Positions 17,621 to 26,788 are shown, counted from the stretch's first letter. The stretch is 64,000 bases of DNA from Sediminibacterium magnilacihabitans (GCA_002973575.1 PVEQ01000001.1:248001-312000), one strand, 5' to 3'. Notes: generated from the sequence alone by a model not told the origin. Translations and numbers: made by a program.

Positions 17621-19842
17621 ACCATGTACCGGCCCTGATCAAAGACTTGGCGCTGATTCTTGGCGCAGCAGGAGTCATCACCTTGTTTTTCAAGCGGTTG
17701 AAACAACCTGTAGTATTGGGTTATATCATTGCAGGTCTTTTTGTAGGTCCCAATTTCAGGCTATTCCCTACCATTACCGATCTCGAAGGGATCAAGATAT
17801 GGGGCGAAATAGGTGTTGTGTTTTTACTGTTTGCATTGGGTATTGAATTCAGCTTTAAAAAACTGGTCAAGGTAGGTGGATCGGCAGCCATCACCGGCGT
17901 GGTGGAGCTGACATGTATGATGCTTACGGGTTATGGAATGGGGCAATTGCTCGGTTGGCCTTATATGGACAGCCTCTTTTTAGGAGGCATAATAGCTATT
18001 TCATCCACTACCATTATTTTCAGGGCTTTTGATGAACTGGGATTGAAATCAAAGCAATTCACCGGGCTGGTATTGGGCGTTTTGGTGATAGAAGACCTGG
18101 TAGCCATCTTGTTATTGGTATTGCTCTCAACCGTTGCCGTCAGCCGCCAGTTCGAAGGTTCGCAAATGGTTTTCTCCATCCTGAAATTGTTGTTTTTTCT
18201 CTGCTTGTGGTTTGTCATGGGCATATTCCTGCTGCCTACTTTTTTCAAAAGGGTTTCCAAATGGCTGAGTAGTGAAACTTTATTGGTGGTTTCCCTGGCG
18301 CTTTGCCTGGGCATGGTGGTGCTGGCAGACAAAGTAGGGTTCTCAGCAGCATTGGGCGCCTTCATCATGGGATCTATATTGGCCGAAACTACGCAGTCGG
18401 AAAAAATTGAACATCTTATTGCTTCGGTCAAAGATTTATTCGGCGCCATTTTCTTTGTTTCGGTAGGGATGCTCATCAACCCCGCCATCCTGGTGGAATA
18501 TGCGGTGCCCGTATTGTTGCTAACGCTGGCCGTTTTACTTGGAAAGACTTTATTCGTAAGCGCGGGTGCCCTTCTCGCGGGAAAGCCACTCAAACAGGCA
18601 GTACAGGCGGGTACCAGCATGTCGCAGATTGGGGAGTTTTCGTTCATCATTGCTACATTGGGACTTTCATTGAACGTAACCAGCTCCTATCTCTATCCTA
18701 TAGCCGTAGGCGTATCGGTAATCACCACCTTCACCACGCCTTATATGATGAAGCTCTCCGAGCCTTTATATGCACTGCTACAGAAAATATTACCGGCCCG
18801 TTGGCTGGCGGGCCTGGAAAAATACAGCAGCAGTTCGCAGATCATTGAAAGTGAAAGCAACTGGAAAAAATTGCTCCGTTTTTATTTCCAGGTAGTGGTG
18901 GTGAATAGTGTAGTGATCATTGCCCTGATCCTGTTGGTTAGTTATATACTGTTGCCGTTTGTATTGCTTCATTTTGAAAATCAACAACTGGGAAGAATCA
19001 TCACTACTGTGGTAGCGCTCCTTTTGATGGCGCCTTTTGTATGGGCCCTGACAGCGAAAAAAATGAAACGCAGCGCTTATGCAGCATTGTGGCTCGATAA
19101 TAAATACAATCACGGCCCGCTGGTGATGCTCGAAATAGCCCGAAATATCCTGGCCGTTTTATTGGTGGGCTTCTTGTTACGAGAGTTGTATCCTTTCTGG
19201 ACTGCCGTAGCCGGTACCATTATGGTGATGGTTGTAGTAGGCGTGATATTCCGGCAGCGGCTGCAAAAATTCTACCAGCGTATCGAAGACCGTTTTCTCG
19301 CTAACCTGCACGAAAAAGAAATGCTGGAACTGCAAAAAAGACAAAGCCATCTTTCACCCTGGGATGCGCACCTGGTGCATTATAATATCAGTCCGCATGC
19401 ACCTTTCATAGGCCATACACTGGAACAACTCCAATGGCGTGAACAATACGGTATCAACATAGCTTTTATAGAAAGGGGCAATGAAACATTGTACGCCCCT
19501 GCGCGAACAGAACATATTTTTCCCTTCGATACCATCGGAGTAATTGGTACCGACCAGCAATTACAGGAGTTTGGCAAGATCATCGTAGCCTATGAAGCCA
19601 ATTTCCCTGCAGAGAAAGAAACGGTGGAGTTGGAAACCATCATAGTGGATGAACACAACCGGCTGAAAGGAAAAACCATCCGCGAATCGGGCATCAGGGA
19701 GGAAACAGACGGACTTGTAGTAGGCATAGAAAGGGGAGGAGATCGCATATTGAACCCTTCTTCACAAACCATACTCGAATGGGGCGATATACTTTGGATA
19801 GTGGGTAACCGGAGAAAGATCAGGAAGTTAAGCGCGAATTAG
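17617..19842 (+). CDS. CPA2-family cation:proton antiporter (KefB/KefC-like) with TrkA-C domains
   Basis: A 741-residue membrane protein. Residues 1-390 form the sodium/hydrogen exchanger core (about 12 helices; QPVVLGYIIAGLFVGPNF, GVVFLLFALGIEFSF, LVIEDLVAILLL, FSAALGAFIMGSILAET). A second block of three or four helices follows (about 425-545), then two TrkA-C-like regulatory domains (about 590-660 and 670-741; NPSSQTILEWGDILWIVG). No TrkA-N nucleotide-binding domain is visible. It probably exchanges K+ or Na+ for H+. It is coupled to the preceding CxxCxxCC gene by an ATGA overlap and overlaps the convergent MFS gene by 4 bp. Confidence 0.9.
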   Translation: MNHVPALIKDLALILGAAGVITLFFKRLKQPVVLGYIIAGLFVGPNFRLFPTITDLEGIKIWGEIGVVFLLFALGIEFSFKKLVKVGGSAAITGVVELTCMMLTGYGMGQLLGWPYMDSLFLGGIIAISSTTIIFRAFDELGLKSKQFTGLVLGVLVIEDLVAILLLVLLSTVAVSRQFEGSQMVFSILKLLFFLCLWFVMGIFLLPTFFKRVSKWLSSETLLVVSLALCLGMVVLADKVGFSAALGAFIMGSILAETTQSEKIEHLIASVKDLFGAIFFVSVGMLINPAILVEYAVPVLLLTLAVLLGKTLFVSAGALLAGKPLKQAVQAGTSMSQIGEFSFIIATLGLSLNVTSSYLYPIAVGVSVITTFTTPYMMKLSEPLYALLQKILPARWLAGLEKYSSSSQIIESESNWKKLLRFYFQVVVVNSVVIIALILLVSYILLPFVLLHFENQQLGRIITTVVALLLMAPFVWALTAKKMKRSAYAALWLDNKYNHGPLVMLEIARNILAVLLVGFLLRELYPFWTAVAGTIMVMVVVGVIFRQRLQKFYQRIEDRFLANLHEKEMLELQKRQSHLSPWDAHLVHYNISPHAPFIGHTLEQLQWREQYGINIAFIERGNETLYAPARTEHIFPFDTIGVIGTDQQLQEFGKIIVAYEANFPAEKETVELETIIVDEHNRLKGKTIRESGIREETDGLVVGIERGGDRILNPSSQTILEWGDILWIVGNRRKIRKLSAN

Positions 19843-21089
19843 TATTCCATTTTTCGCAGGCTGGGGGCTTTGAACCAGGTAACTAGAACCACACCCAGCG
19901 TCATGCATCCTCCAAATACAACAGAAGGTACCACGCCCATGAGCTTTGCAGCTACACCGCTTTCAAACTGCCCCAATTCATTGCTGCTGTTGACAAACAT
20001 GGAGTTTACGCTCAAAACCCTTCCGCGCATATTATCGGGTGTTTTCAATTGCATGATGGTACCGCGTACTACCATGCTAATACCATCGAGAATTCCGCTC
20101 AGCATCAATGCAGCAAAAGACAACCAGAAAGTGGTAGAGAGCGCAAATGTGATGATGCACAAACCGAATCCGGCCACGGCAAACAATAATTTTCTTCCCT
20201 GTTTTTGGCGTAAAGGAAACAAAGCCAGCAATACCACAATGCAAATAGCGCCTATATCAGATGCGCCGTTCAAAAAACCGAATCCGCGCGGGCCTACATT
20301 TAAAATATCCCTCGCATAAACAGGTACCATAGCTACAGCGCCACCAAACAACACCGCAAAAAGATCAAGGGAAAGAGCGCCCAGCACTTCTTTTGTTTTG
20401 AAAACAAAGTCGATCCCTTCTTTCACACTTTCCCAGGTCTTTTTCTCACCGCGTTCATTCAGGGGAGGATGCTGTTTGAGTCTCGATGAAAAGAGCAGTG
20501 CTGCAGTCATCAGGCAGGCGATGGTGACCAGCGTACCGGTATTGCCCAAGCCGGCTATGAGAAATCCGCCGATAGCATGGCCCGATACCGATGCGGTGAG
20601 CCAGGCACCCTGGTTCCAGGTAGTGGCGTTCTGCAGTTTAGATTTAGGTACTACCTGCGCCAGGATCACATTGAACACCGGGCCAGTGAAAGAGCGAATG
20701 ATACCCGTGCAAAAAATAATCAGATAAATGCTTAAGGCAATCCAGTGATGAGAAAGACGGGTATCGGTGAAACGCGATGAAAGCAAAACCAATACAAGCG
20801 CTGCAAGCAGGTACAGGCTTAAGCCGGTACGCATCAGCTTTTTTTTCTCGCTCAGGTCAATGATATGACCGGCATATAATGCCATCGAAATGGCAGGGAT
20901 CACTTCAGACAAGCCAATCAAACCAATTGCAAAGGGTGCATTGGTGAGTTCATAGATCCACCAGCCAACCAGGGTGCTCATCATGCGCAATCCCATGATG
21001 AACAGGAACCTGACGGTGACCAGGCTCCTGAATTCGGAAATACGCACTGCTTCAAACGGGTCTCTCTTGTTACTATCGGTATTCGTCAT
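19839..21089 (-). CDS. MFS exporter (EntS-like MFS_3 family)
   Basis: A 416-residue major facilitator protein with about 12 membrane spans. It looks like the enterobactin-exporter/drug efflux branch: FRSLVTVRFLFIMGLRMMSTLVGWWIYELT at the start, LSEVIPAISMALYAGHIIDLSEKKKLM between helices 2 and 3, and KSKLQNATTWNQGAWLTASVSGHAIGGFLI in mid-protein. No substrate can be assigned. It is the last gene of a minus-strand run (folK, deoxynucleoside kinase, MFS), 10 bp after the kinase stop, so it is probably co-transcribed. Confidence 0.85.
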   Translation of the reverse strand: MTNTDSNKRDPFEAVRISEFRSLVTVRFLFIMGLRMMSTLVGWWIYELTNAPFAIGLIGLSEVIPAISMALYAGHIIDLSEKKKLMRTGLSLYLLAALVLVLLSSRFTDTRLSHHWIALSIYLIIFCTGIIRSFTGPVFNVILAQVVPKSKLQNATTWNQGAWLTASVSGHAIGGFLIAGLGNTGTLVTIACLMTAALLFSSRLKQHPPLNERGEKKTWESVKEGIDFVFKTKEVLGALSLDLFAVLFGGAVAMVPVYARDILNVGPRGFGFLNGASDIGAICIVVLLALFPLRQKQGRKLLFAVAGFGLCIITFALSTTFWLSFAALMLSGILDGISMVVRGTIMQLKTPDNMRGRVLSVNSMFVNSSNELGQFESGVAAKLMGVVPSVVFGGCMTLGVVLVTWFKAPSLRKMEY

Positions 21090-21099
21090 GTTTCATGGT

Positions 21100-21732
21100 C
21101 TATGGCAACGTGAAATAGTGTTGCCCAACATCATAGTCCTTATCCAATGCATCCAGTACCACCTGCAAATGTTTTTCATTACCCAGGAAATCGGCATTGC
21201 TGGCGTCGATAAAAATAGTTTTGATGTTGTGTTGTTTGATATAGCTGGTATAAGTTTCCTGAATGCTGAACAGGTATTCATCGGGTATGGACTGTTCATA
21301 ATCGCGGTTCCTTTTTTTGATGTTGGCCTGCAGTTTATTCACGGGTGCATGCAGGTATATGAGGATGTCGGGAAATACCAGTTGCTGGTGGATGATCTCG
21401 AACAATTTCTGGTAAAGCCTGAACTCTTCCTCGGGCAGGTTTACTTTGGCAAAGAGCAGGCATTTGGTAAATAGATAATCCGAAACGGTCACATGTTGGA
21501 AAAGGTCCTTGGTGTGTACCAGGTCTTTCATCTGTTTGTAGCGCTCGGCCATAAAGAACAGCTCGAGCGGGAAAGCATATTGTTGAGGATTCTCGTAGAA
21601 TTTAGGCAGAAAAGGATTGTCTGCAAATTCTTCCAGGATGATCCTCGCATTGAAATGCTTGGCCAATAAATGGGCCAATGTAGTTTTGCCGGCGCCGATA
21701 TTCCCTTCTACCGTAATAAAATGATGCTTCAT
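21100..21732 (-). CDS. deoxynucleoside kinase
   Basis: A 210-residue deoxynucleoside kinase of the dCK/dGK superfamily, which phosphorylates salvaged deoxynucleosides. The P-loop GNIGAGKTTL starts at about residue 8. LEEFADNPFLPKFYENPQQYAFPLELFFMAERYKQM is the conserved acceptor-site region, and the arginine-rich lid is NIKKRNRDYEQSIPDEYL. The ATG at 21732 is chosen; the earlier TTG at 21756 adds residues not expected before the first strand. It sits between folK and the MFS gene in a likely operon. The base specificity (dA/dG versus dC) is not readable here. Confidence 0.92.
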   Translation of the reverse strand: MKHHFITVEGNIGAGKTTLAHLLAKHFNARIILEEFADNPFLPKFYENPQQYAFPLELFFMAERYKQMKDLVHTKDLFQHVTVSDYLFTKCLLFAKVNLPEEEFRLYQKLFEIIHQQLVFPDILIYLHAPVNKLQANIKKRNRDYEQSIPDEYLFSIQETYTSYIKQHNIKTIFIDASNADFLGNEKHLQVVLDALDKDYDVGQHYFTLP

Positions 21733-21783
21733 TAGTTGCTGGTCGGTGACTTTCAAAATTAACCGTCATCGGCAACTGTGCCC

Positions 21784-22263
21784 TTATTTTTTTTGCACAT
21801 GGAGCCGGTCGGGGCATTCATTGAGTAATTGGCGGATGGTTTTATGCAATACAGGGTGCACCAATTCGGCTGCTATCTGGGCCAGTGGCGCCAGTGCAAA
21901 CCTTCTTAAAGCCAGTGCAGGATGTGGAACAGAAAGCTGTGGTGTGTCCATCACCAGGTCATCAATCAATAAAATGTCTATATCAATGATCCTGGGACCC
22001 ATTTTGATGTTGCGTTTTCTTCCCATCCTTTCTTCGATAGTAAGTAGCTCATTCATGAGTAGTGGCGGCTCATGGAAAGATTCCAGCGCCAGCGCCTGGT
22101 TGAAAAAGGATGGCTGGTCTGTAAGTCCCCAGGCTTCCGTTTCATAAATAGAAGAGCGGCGCGTAATAATACCACAGGATGCTTCGATCTCGTCGGAAGC
22201 CTGTTGCAGGTAAGCCAGCCGGTTGCCCATGTTGCCGCCTATCAGCAAATATGCTGTTCTCAT
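21784..22263 (-). CDS. folK: 2-amino-4-hydroxy-6-hydroxymethyldihydropteridine pyrophosphokinase
   Basis: A 159-residue HPPK of the folate pathway, which transfers pyrophosphate from ATP to hydroxymethyl-dihydropterin. Visible signatures are AYLLIGGNMGNRLAYL at the N-terminus, SSIYETEAWG, the magnesium-binding IIDIDILLIDD, and VPHPALALRRFALAPLAQIA. The length is typical. It is divergent from sppA with a 59-bp gap and is followed after 51 bp by the deoxynucleoside kinase, an association common in Bacteroidota. Confidence 0.95.
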   Translation of the reverse strand: MRTAYLLIGGNMGNRLAYLQQASDEIEASCGIITRRSSIYETEAWGLTDQPSFFNQALALESFHEPPLLMNELLTIEERMGRKRNIKMGPRIIDIDILLIDDLVMDTPQLSVPHPALALRRFALAPLAQIAAELVHPVLHKTIRQLLNECPDRLHVQKK

Positions 22264-22322
22264 AAATTGGTAGAATAAATGGCTTCAAATATCTTTAAAT
22301 TCATAAAGCCGTAATTAAAAAT

Positions 22323-24083
22323 ATGAAAAGCTTTTTTAAAACCTTTTTTGCCGTCCTGCTGGCGCTGGTTGTTTTATGTGTGATGGGTATTTTCATTCTT
22401 GCCGGTTTCATTGCCAGCGCTACTTCTGCCGAAAAACCCACCATCGGGAATGATGCGGTACTGGTAGTAGATCTCGCCAATCATTTCAGGGAAAGAAAGC
22501 AGGAAAACCCCATCGGTTCAATTATCGATGATGGGGCCTATGATATACCATCCCTCTACGATGTGGTGCGGATGATCCGGTATGCTAAAGCAGATACGGC
22601 CATCAAAGGGATATACCTGGTATGCGGACATAATGCCAATGGCTTCGCTGCCAGTGAAGAACTCCGCAAAGCCCTGGCAGATTTTAAAGACAGCAAAAAG
22701 TTCATCGTGGCTTATGGCGAGGCGATTTCGCAGAAAGGGTATTACGTGGGTACCATAGCCAATAAGTTGTACTGCCATCCGGAAGGTGGTGTTGAATGGG
22801 GAGGTTTTTCATCGGGGATGCTGTACCTGAAGGGAGCGCTAGACAAGTTGGAGATACAGCCGCAGATATTTTATGCCGGCAAATTCAAGAGCGCTACCGA
22901 GCCTTTACGTGAGACACACATGACCGAAGCCAATCGGCTGCAGACCTCCGTATGGCTGGGCGATTTATATAGCCGCCTTTTGCAGACCACTGCTGAGAGC
23001 CGTGATCTCGATACGGCCAAACTGAGGATGCTCGCGGTGAACGGATCCGTACAGACTGCCCACGATGCATTGCAACTAGGATTGGTAGACGGCTTGAAGT
23101 ATGATGATCAAGTGAAAAACGCGATACTCCGGAAACTCCACGCTGCAAAGGAGGAACAGAAAATCAATTTTGTAAAATTGACTGATTATGCAAGAGCTGT
23201 TGAATTCAAAAAAACAGGTAGTGATGGCCGCATTGCCATTGTATATGCTGCGGGAGATATCGTGGATGGAAAAGGAGAGAGCGACCAGGTATCGAGTGAT
23301 GAATTCAGGAACCTGATACGCAAGCTGCGGCTCGACAATGATATAAAGGCTATTGTGTTTAGGGTGAATTCACCGGGTGGCAGCTCGCTGGCAAGCGATG
23401 TGATCTGGCGCGAGATTACCCTGGCAAGAAAAGAAAAGCCTGTGGTAGTGAGCATGGGCGATGTGGCAGCGTCTGGTGGGTATTATATTTCCTGCAATGC
23501 CGACTCGGTTTTTGCCAATGCCAATACCATCACCGGTTCTATTGGCGTATTCAGCATTGTTCCCAATTTCGAATCCTTTTTCAGGAATAAGCTGGGGGTT
23601 ACATTCGACAGGGTAAAGACAGCGCCCTTTGCCGATATGGGTTCGGGCGACAGGCCGCTGAATGAAACAGAGAAAAGGTTCGTACAGTCAGCCGTTGATT
23701 CGATCTACCATACATTCAAGACAAGGGTAAGTGAAGGAAGAAAAAAAGACATGGTGTATATCGACAGTATTGCTCAGGGCCGTGTATGGACAGGAACACG
23801 CGCTTCACAGATCGGTTTGGTAGATAGGGTAGGCACCATGCAGGATGCAGTTGATTGTGCCGCGCGGATGGCGAAACTGAAAGACTATAGCACCAGGGAA
23901 TACCCAGAGAAAAAAGGATTTTTGGAACAATTGATGAGCAATTATAAAAAATCAGTAAGCAAAGACCTGATCAAAGAAGAGATCGGTGCAGAAGAGTGGA
24001 AAGTCTTACAGCAGGTAAAGCAGGTGCGCCAGATGATTGGGATACCGCAGGCCCGCATGCCGTTTACGGTAGATGTGAACTAA
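22323..24083 (+). CDS. sppA: signal peptide peptidase SppA (67 kDa, tandem-domain type)
   Basis: A 586-residue membrane-anchored serine protease (protease IV) that degrades cleaved signal peptides. An N-terminal anchor helix (about 6-30) is followed by two ClpP-like domains. The general-base lysine lies in the first domain (EAISQKGYYVGTIANKLY), and the nucleophilic serine in the second (GDVAASGGYYISCNADSVF, then TGSIGVF). This cross-domain dyad is as in E. coli SppA. Its last 20 bp overlap the end of the convergent RES toxin gene. Confidence 0.95.
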   Translation: MKSFFKTFFAVLLALVVLCVMGIFILAGFIASATSAEKPTIGNDAVLVVDLANHFRERKQENPIGSIIDDGAYDIPSLYDVVRMIRYAKADTAIKGIYLVCGHNANGFAASEELRKALADFKDSKKFIVAYGEAISQKGYYVGTIANKLYCHPEGGVEWGGFSSGMLYLKGALDKLEIQPQIFYAGKFKSATEPLRETHMTEANRLQTSVWLGDLYSRLLQTTAESRDLDTAKLRMLAVNGSVQTAHDALQLGLVDGLKYDDQVKNAILRKLHAAKEEQKINFVKLTDYARAVEFKKTGSDGRIAIVYAAGDIVDGKGESDQVSSDEFRNLIRKLRLDNDIKAIVFRVNSPGGSSLASDVIWREITLARKEKPVVVSMGDVAASGGYYISCNADSVFANANTITGSIGVFSIVPNFESFFRNKLGVTFDRVKTAPFADMGSGDRPLNETEKRFVQSAVDSIYHTFKTRVSEGRKKDMVYIDSIAQGRVWTGTRASQIGLVDRVGTMQDAVDCAARMAKLKDYSTREYPEKKGFLEQLMSNYKKSVSKDLIKEEIGAEEWKVLQQVKQVRQMIGIPQARMPFTVDVN

Positions 24084-24543
24084 CGGTTTGTTTGAATAGC
24101 CGGTGGTCGAATTCAAAATCACTTACTTCAGTCAGCTTGATGCGTTCAAAATCGGCGTGAAGGGGATTGATGAGGTAATTATGTTCCTGAGGTACCACTG
24201 CAGAAGGACAGCGGACGTACAATACTTCTTTGTTGCGGATGATTTCCTGTCCCATCCATTGCGTGTAATCAAAATCCTGTTGCCAGTTCTTTTTAAGGTT
24301 CTTATTCTCTATGATATGACTGTGGGTAGTGCGTCCCGGAATTTCGATCTGCACGAGTCGCAATAGGTGCAGGTCTTCCAGCGAGCATGCGTTCACCAGG
24401 GTCTCGAGCAGGGCCAATGAAATATGTTCACTGGTATACAGCAATGGTAATCCTTTTGGATTCCACCTGCCACCTCTCAGCCGGGCACCCGTTCCTGAAA
24501 GATCGTCTGCATATTTTTTATGTGCAATGCGGTAGACGATCAT
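24064..24543 (-). CDS. RES-domain toxin
   Basis: A 159-residue toxin of the RES (COG5654) family, whose studied members degrade NAD+. The defining residues are visible: Arg in YRIAHKKYADDLSGTGARLRGGRWN, Glu and Ser in the segment LYTSEHISLALLETL. It is encoded immediately after its antitoxin with a 4-bp ATGA overlap, the standard arrangement. The 3' end overlaps sppA by 20 bp on the opposite strand. Confidence 0.9.
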   Translation of the reverse strand: MIVYRIAHKKYADDLSGTGARLRGGRWNPKGLPLLYTSEHISLALLETLVNACSLEDLHLLRLVQIEIPGRTTHSHIIENKNLKKNWQQDFDYTQWMGQEIIRNKEVLYVRCPSAVVPQEHNYLINPLHADFERIKLTEVSDFEFDHRLFKQTVSSHLP

Positions 24544-24992
24544 GAATAGACCCCGTATTGAATCCTGGCTAACTGATCGGTGAGTTCAATGATGCCGCGG
24601 CTGTTGTATAACGACTCGAAATTGAGGTTGTGCCCCAGTATTTGCTTGTCTTTTTTGAGCCAGCGGTAAAAAGCATCGGAGGAAGAAAAGGTTTCGAGGC
24701 CGGTTTCAATAAGCTCCTGCATTTCAAGGATACGGTCTGTGTAAATACCTTCGAAAGAACTGTTGTTTTTGGCATAACGCTGCAGGGTTCTTTCGGAAAG
24801 GTGAAGAATATTGGCCCATTCGGTTTGTGTAAAAGGAACGAGATCGGCAATTTTTTTAAATTTCCGGTAACTGAAATCGGCAACACTGATGGGCTGCTTT
24901 TTAGCAGGCATATAGGCTGCCGGTTCTTCACTTACTTTAGGAGGAAGAGCATCTTGTTTGGGGTATTTTCTCACTTTTGCCATATCCGTCAT
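24540..24992 (-). CDS. Xre/MbcA/ParS-family antitoxin
   Basis: A 150-residue antitoxin that neutralises the RES toxin and presumably represses its own promoter. It has a disordered basic N-terminus, an HTH-like core (FTQTEWANILHLSERTLQRYAKN) and the C-terminal toxin-binding domain (LQRYAKNNSSFEGIYTDRIL, then ALQ-like RIQYGVYS end). Start codons at 24992 and 24983 are both possible. The predicted -7 box (25001-25008) is so close that a nearly leaderless mRNA, or use of 24983, is likely. Confidence 0.88.
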   Translation of the reverse strand: MTDMAKVRKYPKQDALPPKVSEEPAAYMPAKKQPISVADFSYRKFKKIADLVPFTQTEWANILHLSERTLQRYAKNNSSFEGIYTDRILEMQELIETGLETFSSSDAFYRWLKKDKQILGHNLNFESLYNSRGIIELTDQLARIQYGVYS

Positions 24993-25053
24993 TTGTTATA
25001 CAAATATACGACTTTTGTCTGTTCCTTCGAACAAAAAATAAAAAATAGATTTG
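24991..25053. promoter_or_regulatory. back-to-back promoters and operator for the Xre/RES operon and ABC permease
   Basis: Minus strand: CAAATATA (25001-25008) reads TATATTTG, with TTTG (25032-25035) 23 bp upstream, facing the antitoxin gene. Plus strand: TAGATTTG at 25046-25053, 18 bp before the permease ATG. ATTTGT-TAT-ACAAAT (24991-25005) is a perfect 6-bp inverted repeat over the antitoxin start and a natural operator candidate. TGTTC/GAACA (25020-25024, 25029-25033) lies between the two promoters. Confidence 0.45.
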
Positions 25054-25071
25054 TCCCCTAATCAACAACGC

Positions 25072-26178
25072 ATGACAGGTACTTATAGCCAGGCCAAAGC
25101 GATGCTCGCCATCACAAGAGGCAGCCTGAGAGCCACTTTCCGCAGCCCTTCGGCCGTAATTTTCAGCATTGCTTTCCCCCTGATCTTTATCCTGGTTTTC
25201 GGATTCATTGGCGGAGGAGGTAAGGTGTCGGTGAACATTGCATTCGCCAGCCATACCGATACCACCAACCCCGTTTACCAGGCCATCAAAAACATTGCAG
25301 CTCTGCATGTAGTAAACAAATCCGATGCAGAAATAAAGGAAGACCTTGAAAAAGGAAGACTGACAGCCGTCATCAACATTGAAAAATCAGGGCTCACGAA
25401 TCCACCATACAAGATCAGCCTGCAGAGCTCGGAGGCTGTGAGTCCGCAGAACATCCAGGTGTTGCAATCCATCCTCAATGCGGTTATATCGGGTATCAAT
25501 CAACGCGCTTATCCCAATATACCTACCATCGCCATCATCAACAATAATGTGCAGAAAATTCCCGGCCGCATTTACAGGACCATTGATTTTATCCTGCCCG
25601 GTCAGCTTGGTTTTTCGTTGCTCAGTTCCGGTGTATTCGGTGTGGCATTCCTTTTCTTTAACCTCCGTCAACAACTGGTATTGAAAAGGTTTTATGCAAC
25701 GCCTATCCGGCGCTCTTATATTGTGCTGGGAGAAGCCATCAGCCGGGTATTGTTCCAGATGTTTACGGCGATCATTATCATAGGAGTGGGGCATTTCCTG
25801 TTCAAATTCACGCTGGTGCATGGCTTGCAAACCTTCCTGGAGATCATGTTGCTCAGCTTCGTGGCCCTGATCTTATTCATGGGTTTTGGTTTTATTGTGA
25901 GCAGTGTGGCGAAGAACGAAAGCACCATTCCACCCTTTGCCAACCTCATCACTTTGCCGCAATTCCTGCTGGCAGGCACTTTCTTCTCCATCGAAGCTTT
26001 TCCCGCCTGGCTGCAGCCCCTGTGTAAGCTGCTGCCACTGACGCATTTCAACAACGCCATGCGCAATATCGCTTTTGAAGGCGCCAGCCTGGCGAGTTGC
26101 TGGAGGGAATTGGGTATTTTGGGAATATGGGCGGTAGTGATTTACGCCATTGCTTTTAAAACTTTCAAATGGGAATAA
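25072..26178 (+). CDS. ABC-2 type transporter permease
   Basis: A 368-residue permease. It has an N-terminal helix at about 22-45 (FRSPSAVIFSIAFPLIFILVFGF), a large extracytoplasmic loop (about 46-180), and five helices in the C-terminal half, with NLITLPQFLLAGTFFSIEAFP typical of drug or polysaccharide ABC-2 exporters. The ATG at 25072 is preferred to TTG 25051, which lies in the predicted -7 box. There is no ATPase gene next to it in this window, so the partner must be encoded elsewhere. It is followed after 3 bp by the SRPBCC gene, a likely two-gene operon. Confidence 0.85.
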   Translation: MTGTYSQAKAMLAITRGSLRATFRSPSAVIFSIAFPLIFILVFGFIGGGGKVSVNIAFASHTDTTNPVYQAIKNIAALHVVNKSDAEIKEDLEKGRLTAVINIEKSGLTNPPYKISLQSSEAVSPQNIQVLQSILNAVISGINQRAYPNIPTIAIINNNVQKIPGRIYRTIDFILPGQLGFSLLSSGVFGVAFLFFNLRQQLVLKRFYATPIRRSYIVLGEAISRVLFQMFTAIIIIGVGHFLFKFTLVHGLQTFLEIMLLSFVALILFMGFGFIVSSVAKNESTIPPFANLITLPQFLLAGTFFSIEAFPAWLQPLCKLLPLTHFNNAMRNIAFEGASLASCWRELGILGIWAVVIYAIAFKTFKWE

Positions 26179-26181
26179 CCG

Positions 26182-26673
26182 ATGCGATTGATTAAACTGG
26201 TACTGATAAGCCTGATAATACTTTTTGCCCTCTCTACCGGGCTTTCTCTTTTATTGCCCTCCATGGTGCTGGTGTCCAGGGCGGTGACTATAGAGGCGCC
26301 GCCCGATTCGGTCCTTGCTAAAGTGAAAGATATACGTCAATGGACAGGGTGGGTGGGTGGAATGGAAAGCCCCGGGGTTCAAATACATTCGGCCACCAGC
26401 GCCACATTGGGTGGAACGGAGGTAACCATCGGCCCGGTATCCGATACGGCAGTAGTATCGAACTGGACCAGTAAAAAAAGCAACCCCCAGGTAGCCACCA
26501 TCCGGCTGATCTCACGGCCCGGGCAGCCCCAAACGGTGGTGCAATGGCAATTCGTAGAACAGGTTAAATGGTATCCCTGGGCCAAACTGGGGTCCATGAT
26601 GAACGACAAGATCATGGGACCAATGATGGAGAAAAACCTCGACAACCTTAAAAAAAGCTTAGAAAATAAATAA
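26182..26673 (+). CDS. SRPBCC (START-like) family protein with membrane anchor
   Basis: A 163-residue protein. An N-terminal hydrophobic helix (about 5-27) is followed by a polyketide-cyclase/START-like fold: VSRAVTIEAPPDSVLAKVKDIRQWTGWVGG is the standard first strand and helices, and the end is the long helix MMEKNLDNLKKSLENK. Such folds bind hydrophobic ligands. The ligand and role are unknown. Coupling to the ABC-2 permease 3 bp upstream suggests a shared membrane-related function. Confidence 0.82.
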   Translation: MRLIKLVLISLIILFALSTGLSLLLPSMVLVSRAVTIEAPPDSVLAKVKDIRQWTGWVGGMESPGVQIHSATSATLGGTEVTIGPVSDTAVVSNWTSKKSNPQVATIRLISRPGQPQTVVQWQFVEQVKWYPWAKLGSMMNDKIMGPMMEKNLDNLKKSLENK

Positions 26674-26708
26674 TCGTTAAATTTAGTCAGGTTGGACGGC
26701 CGCTGTTC

Positions 26709-26761
26709 GTTAGTTTAGCTCACGGTTCGGTTTTGCCGTTCAATTCCCCCCACAAACTAAC
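26709..26761. other. 53-nt stem-loop downstream of the SRPBCC gene
   Basis: GTTAGTTT (26709-26716) pairs perfectly with AAACTAAC (26754-26761), enclosing a smaller ACGG/CCGT stem. It contains the tRNA-like words TAGCTCA and GTTCAATTCC but cannot form a cloverleaf, so it is not a tRNA. It could stabilise the 3' end of the upstream mRNA. Confidence 0.4.
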
Positions 26762-26788
26762 AATGCACATGGGGAAGATTCTCTAAAT

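Noticed and set aside
26700..26765. Possible tRNA gene
   Set aside because: Contains tRNA-like words but no cloverleaf and is only 53 nt long.
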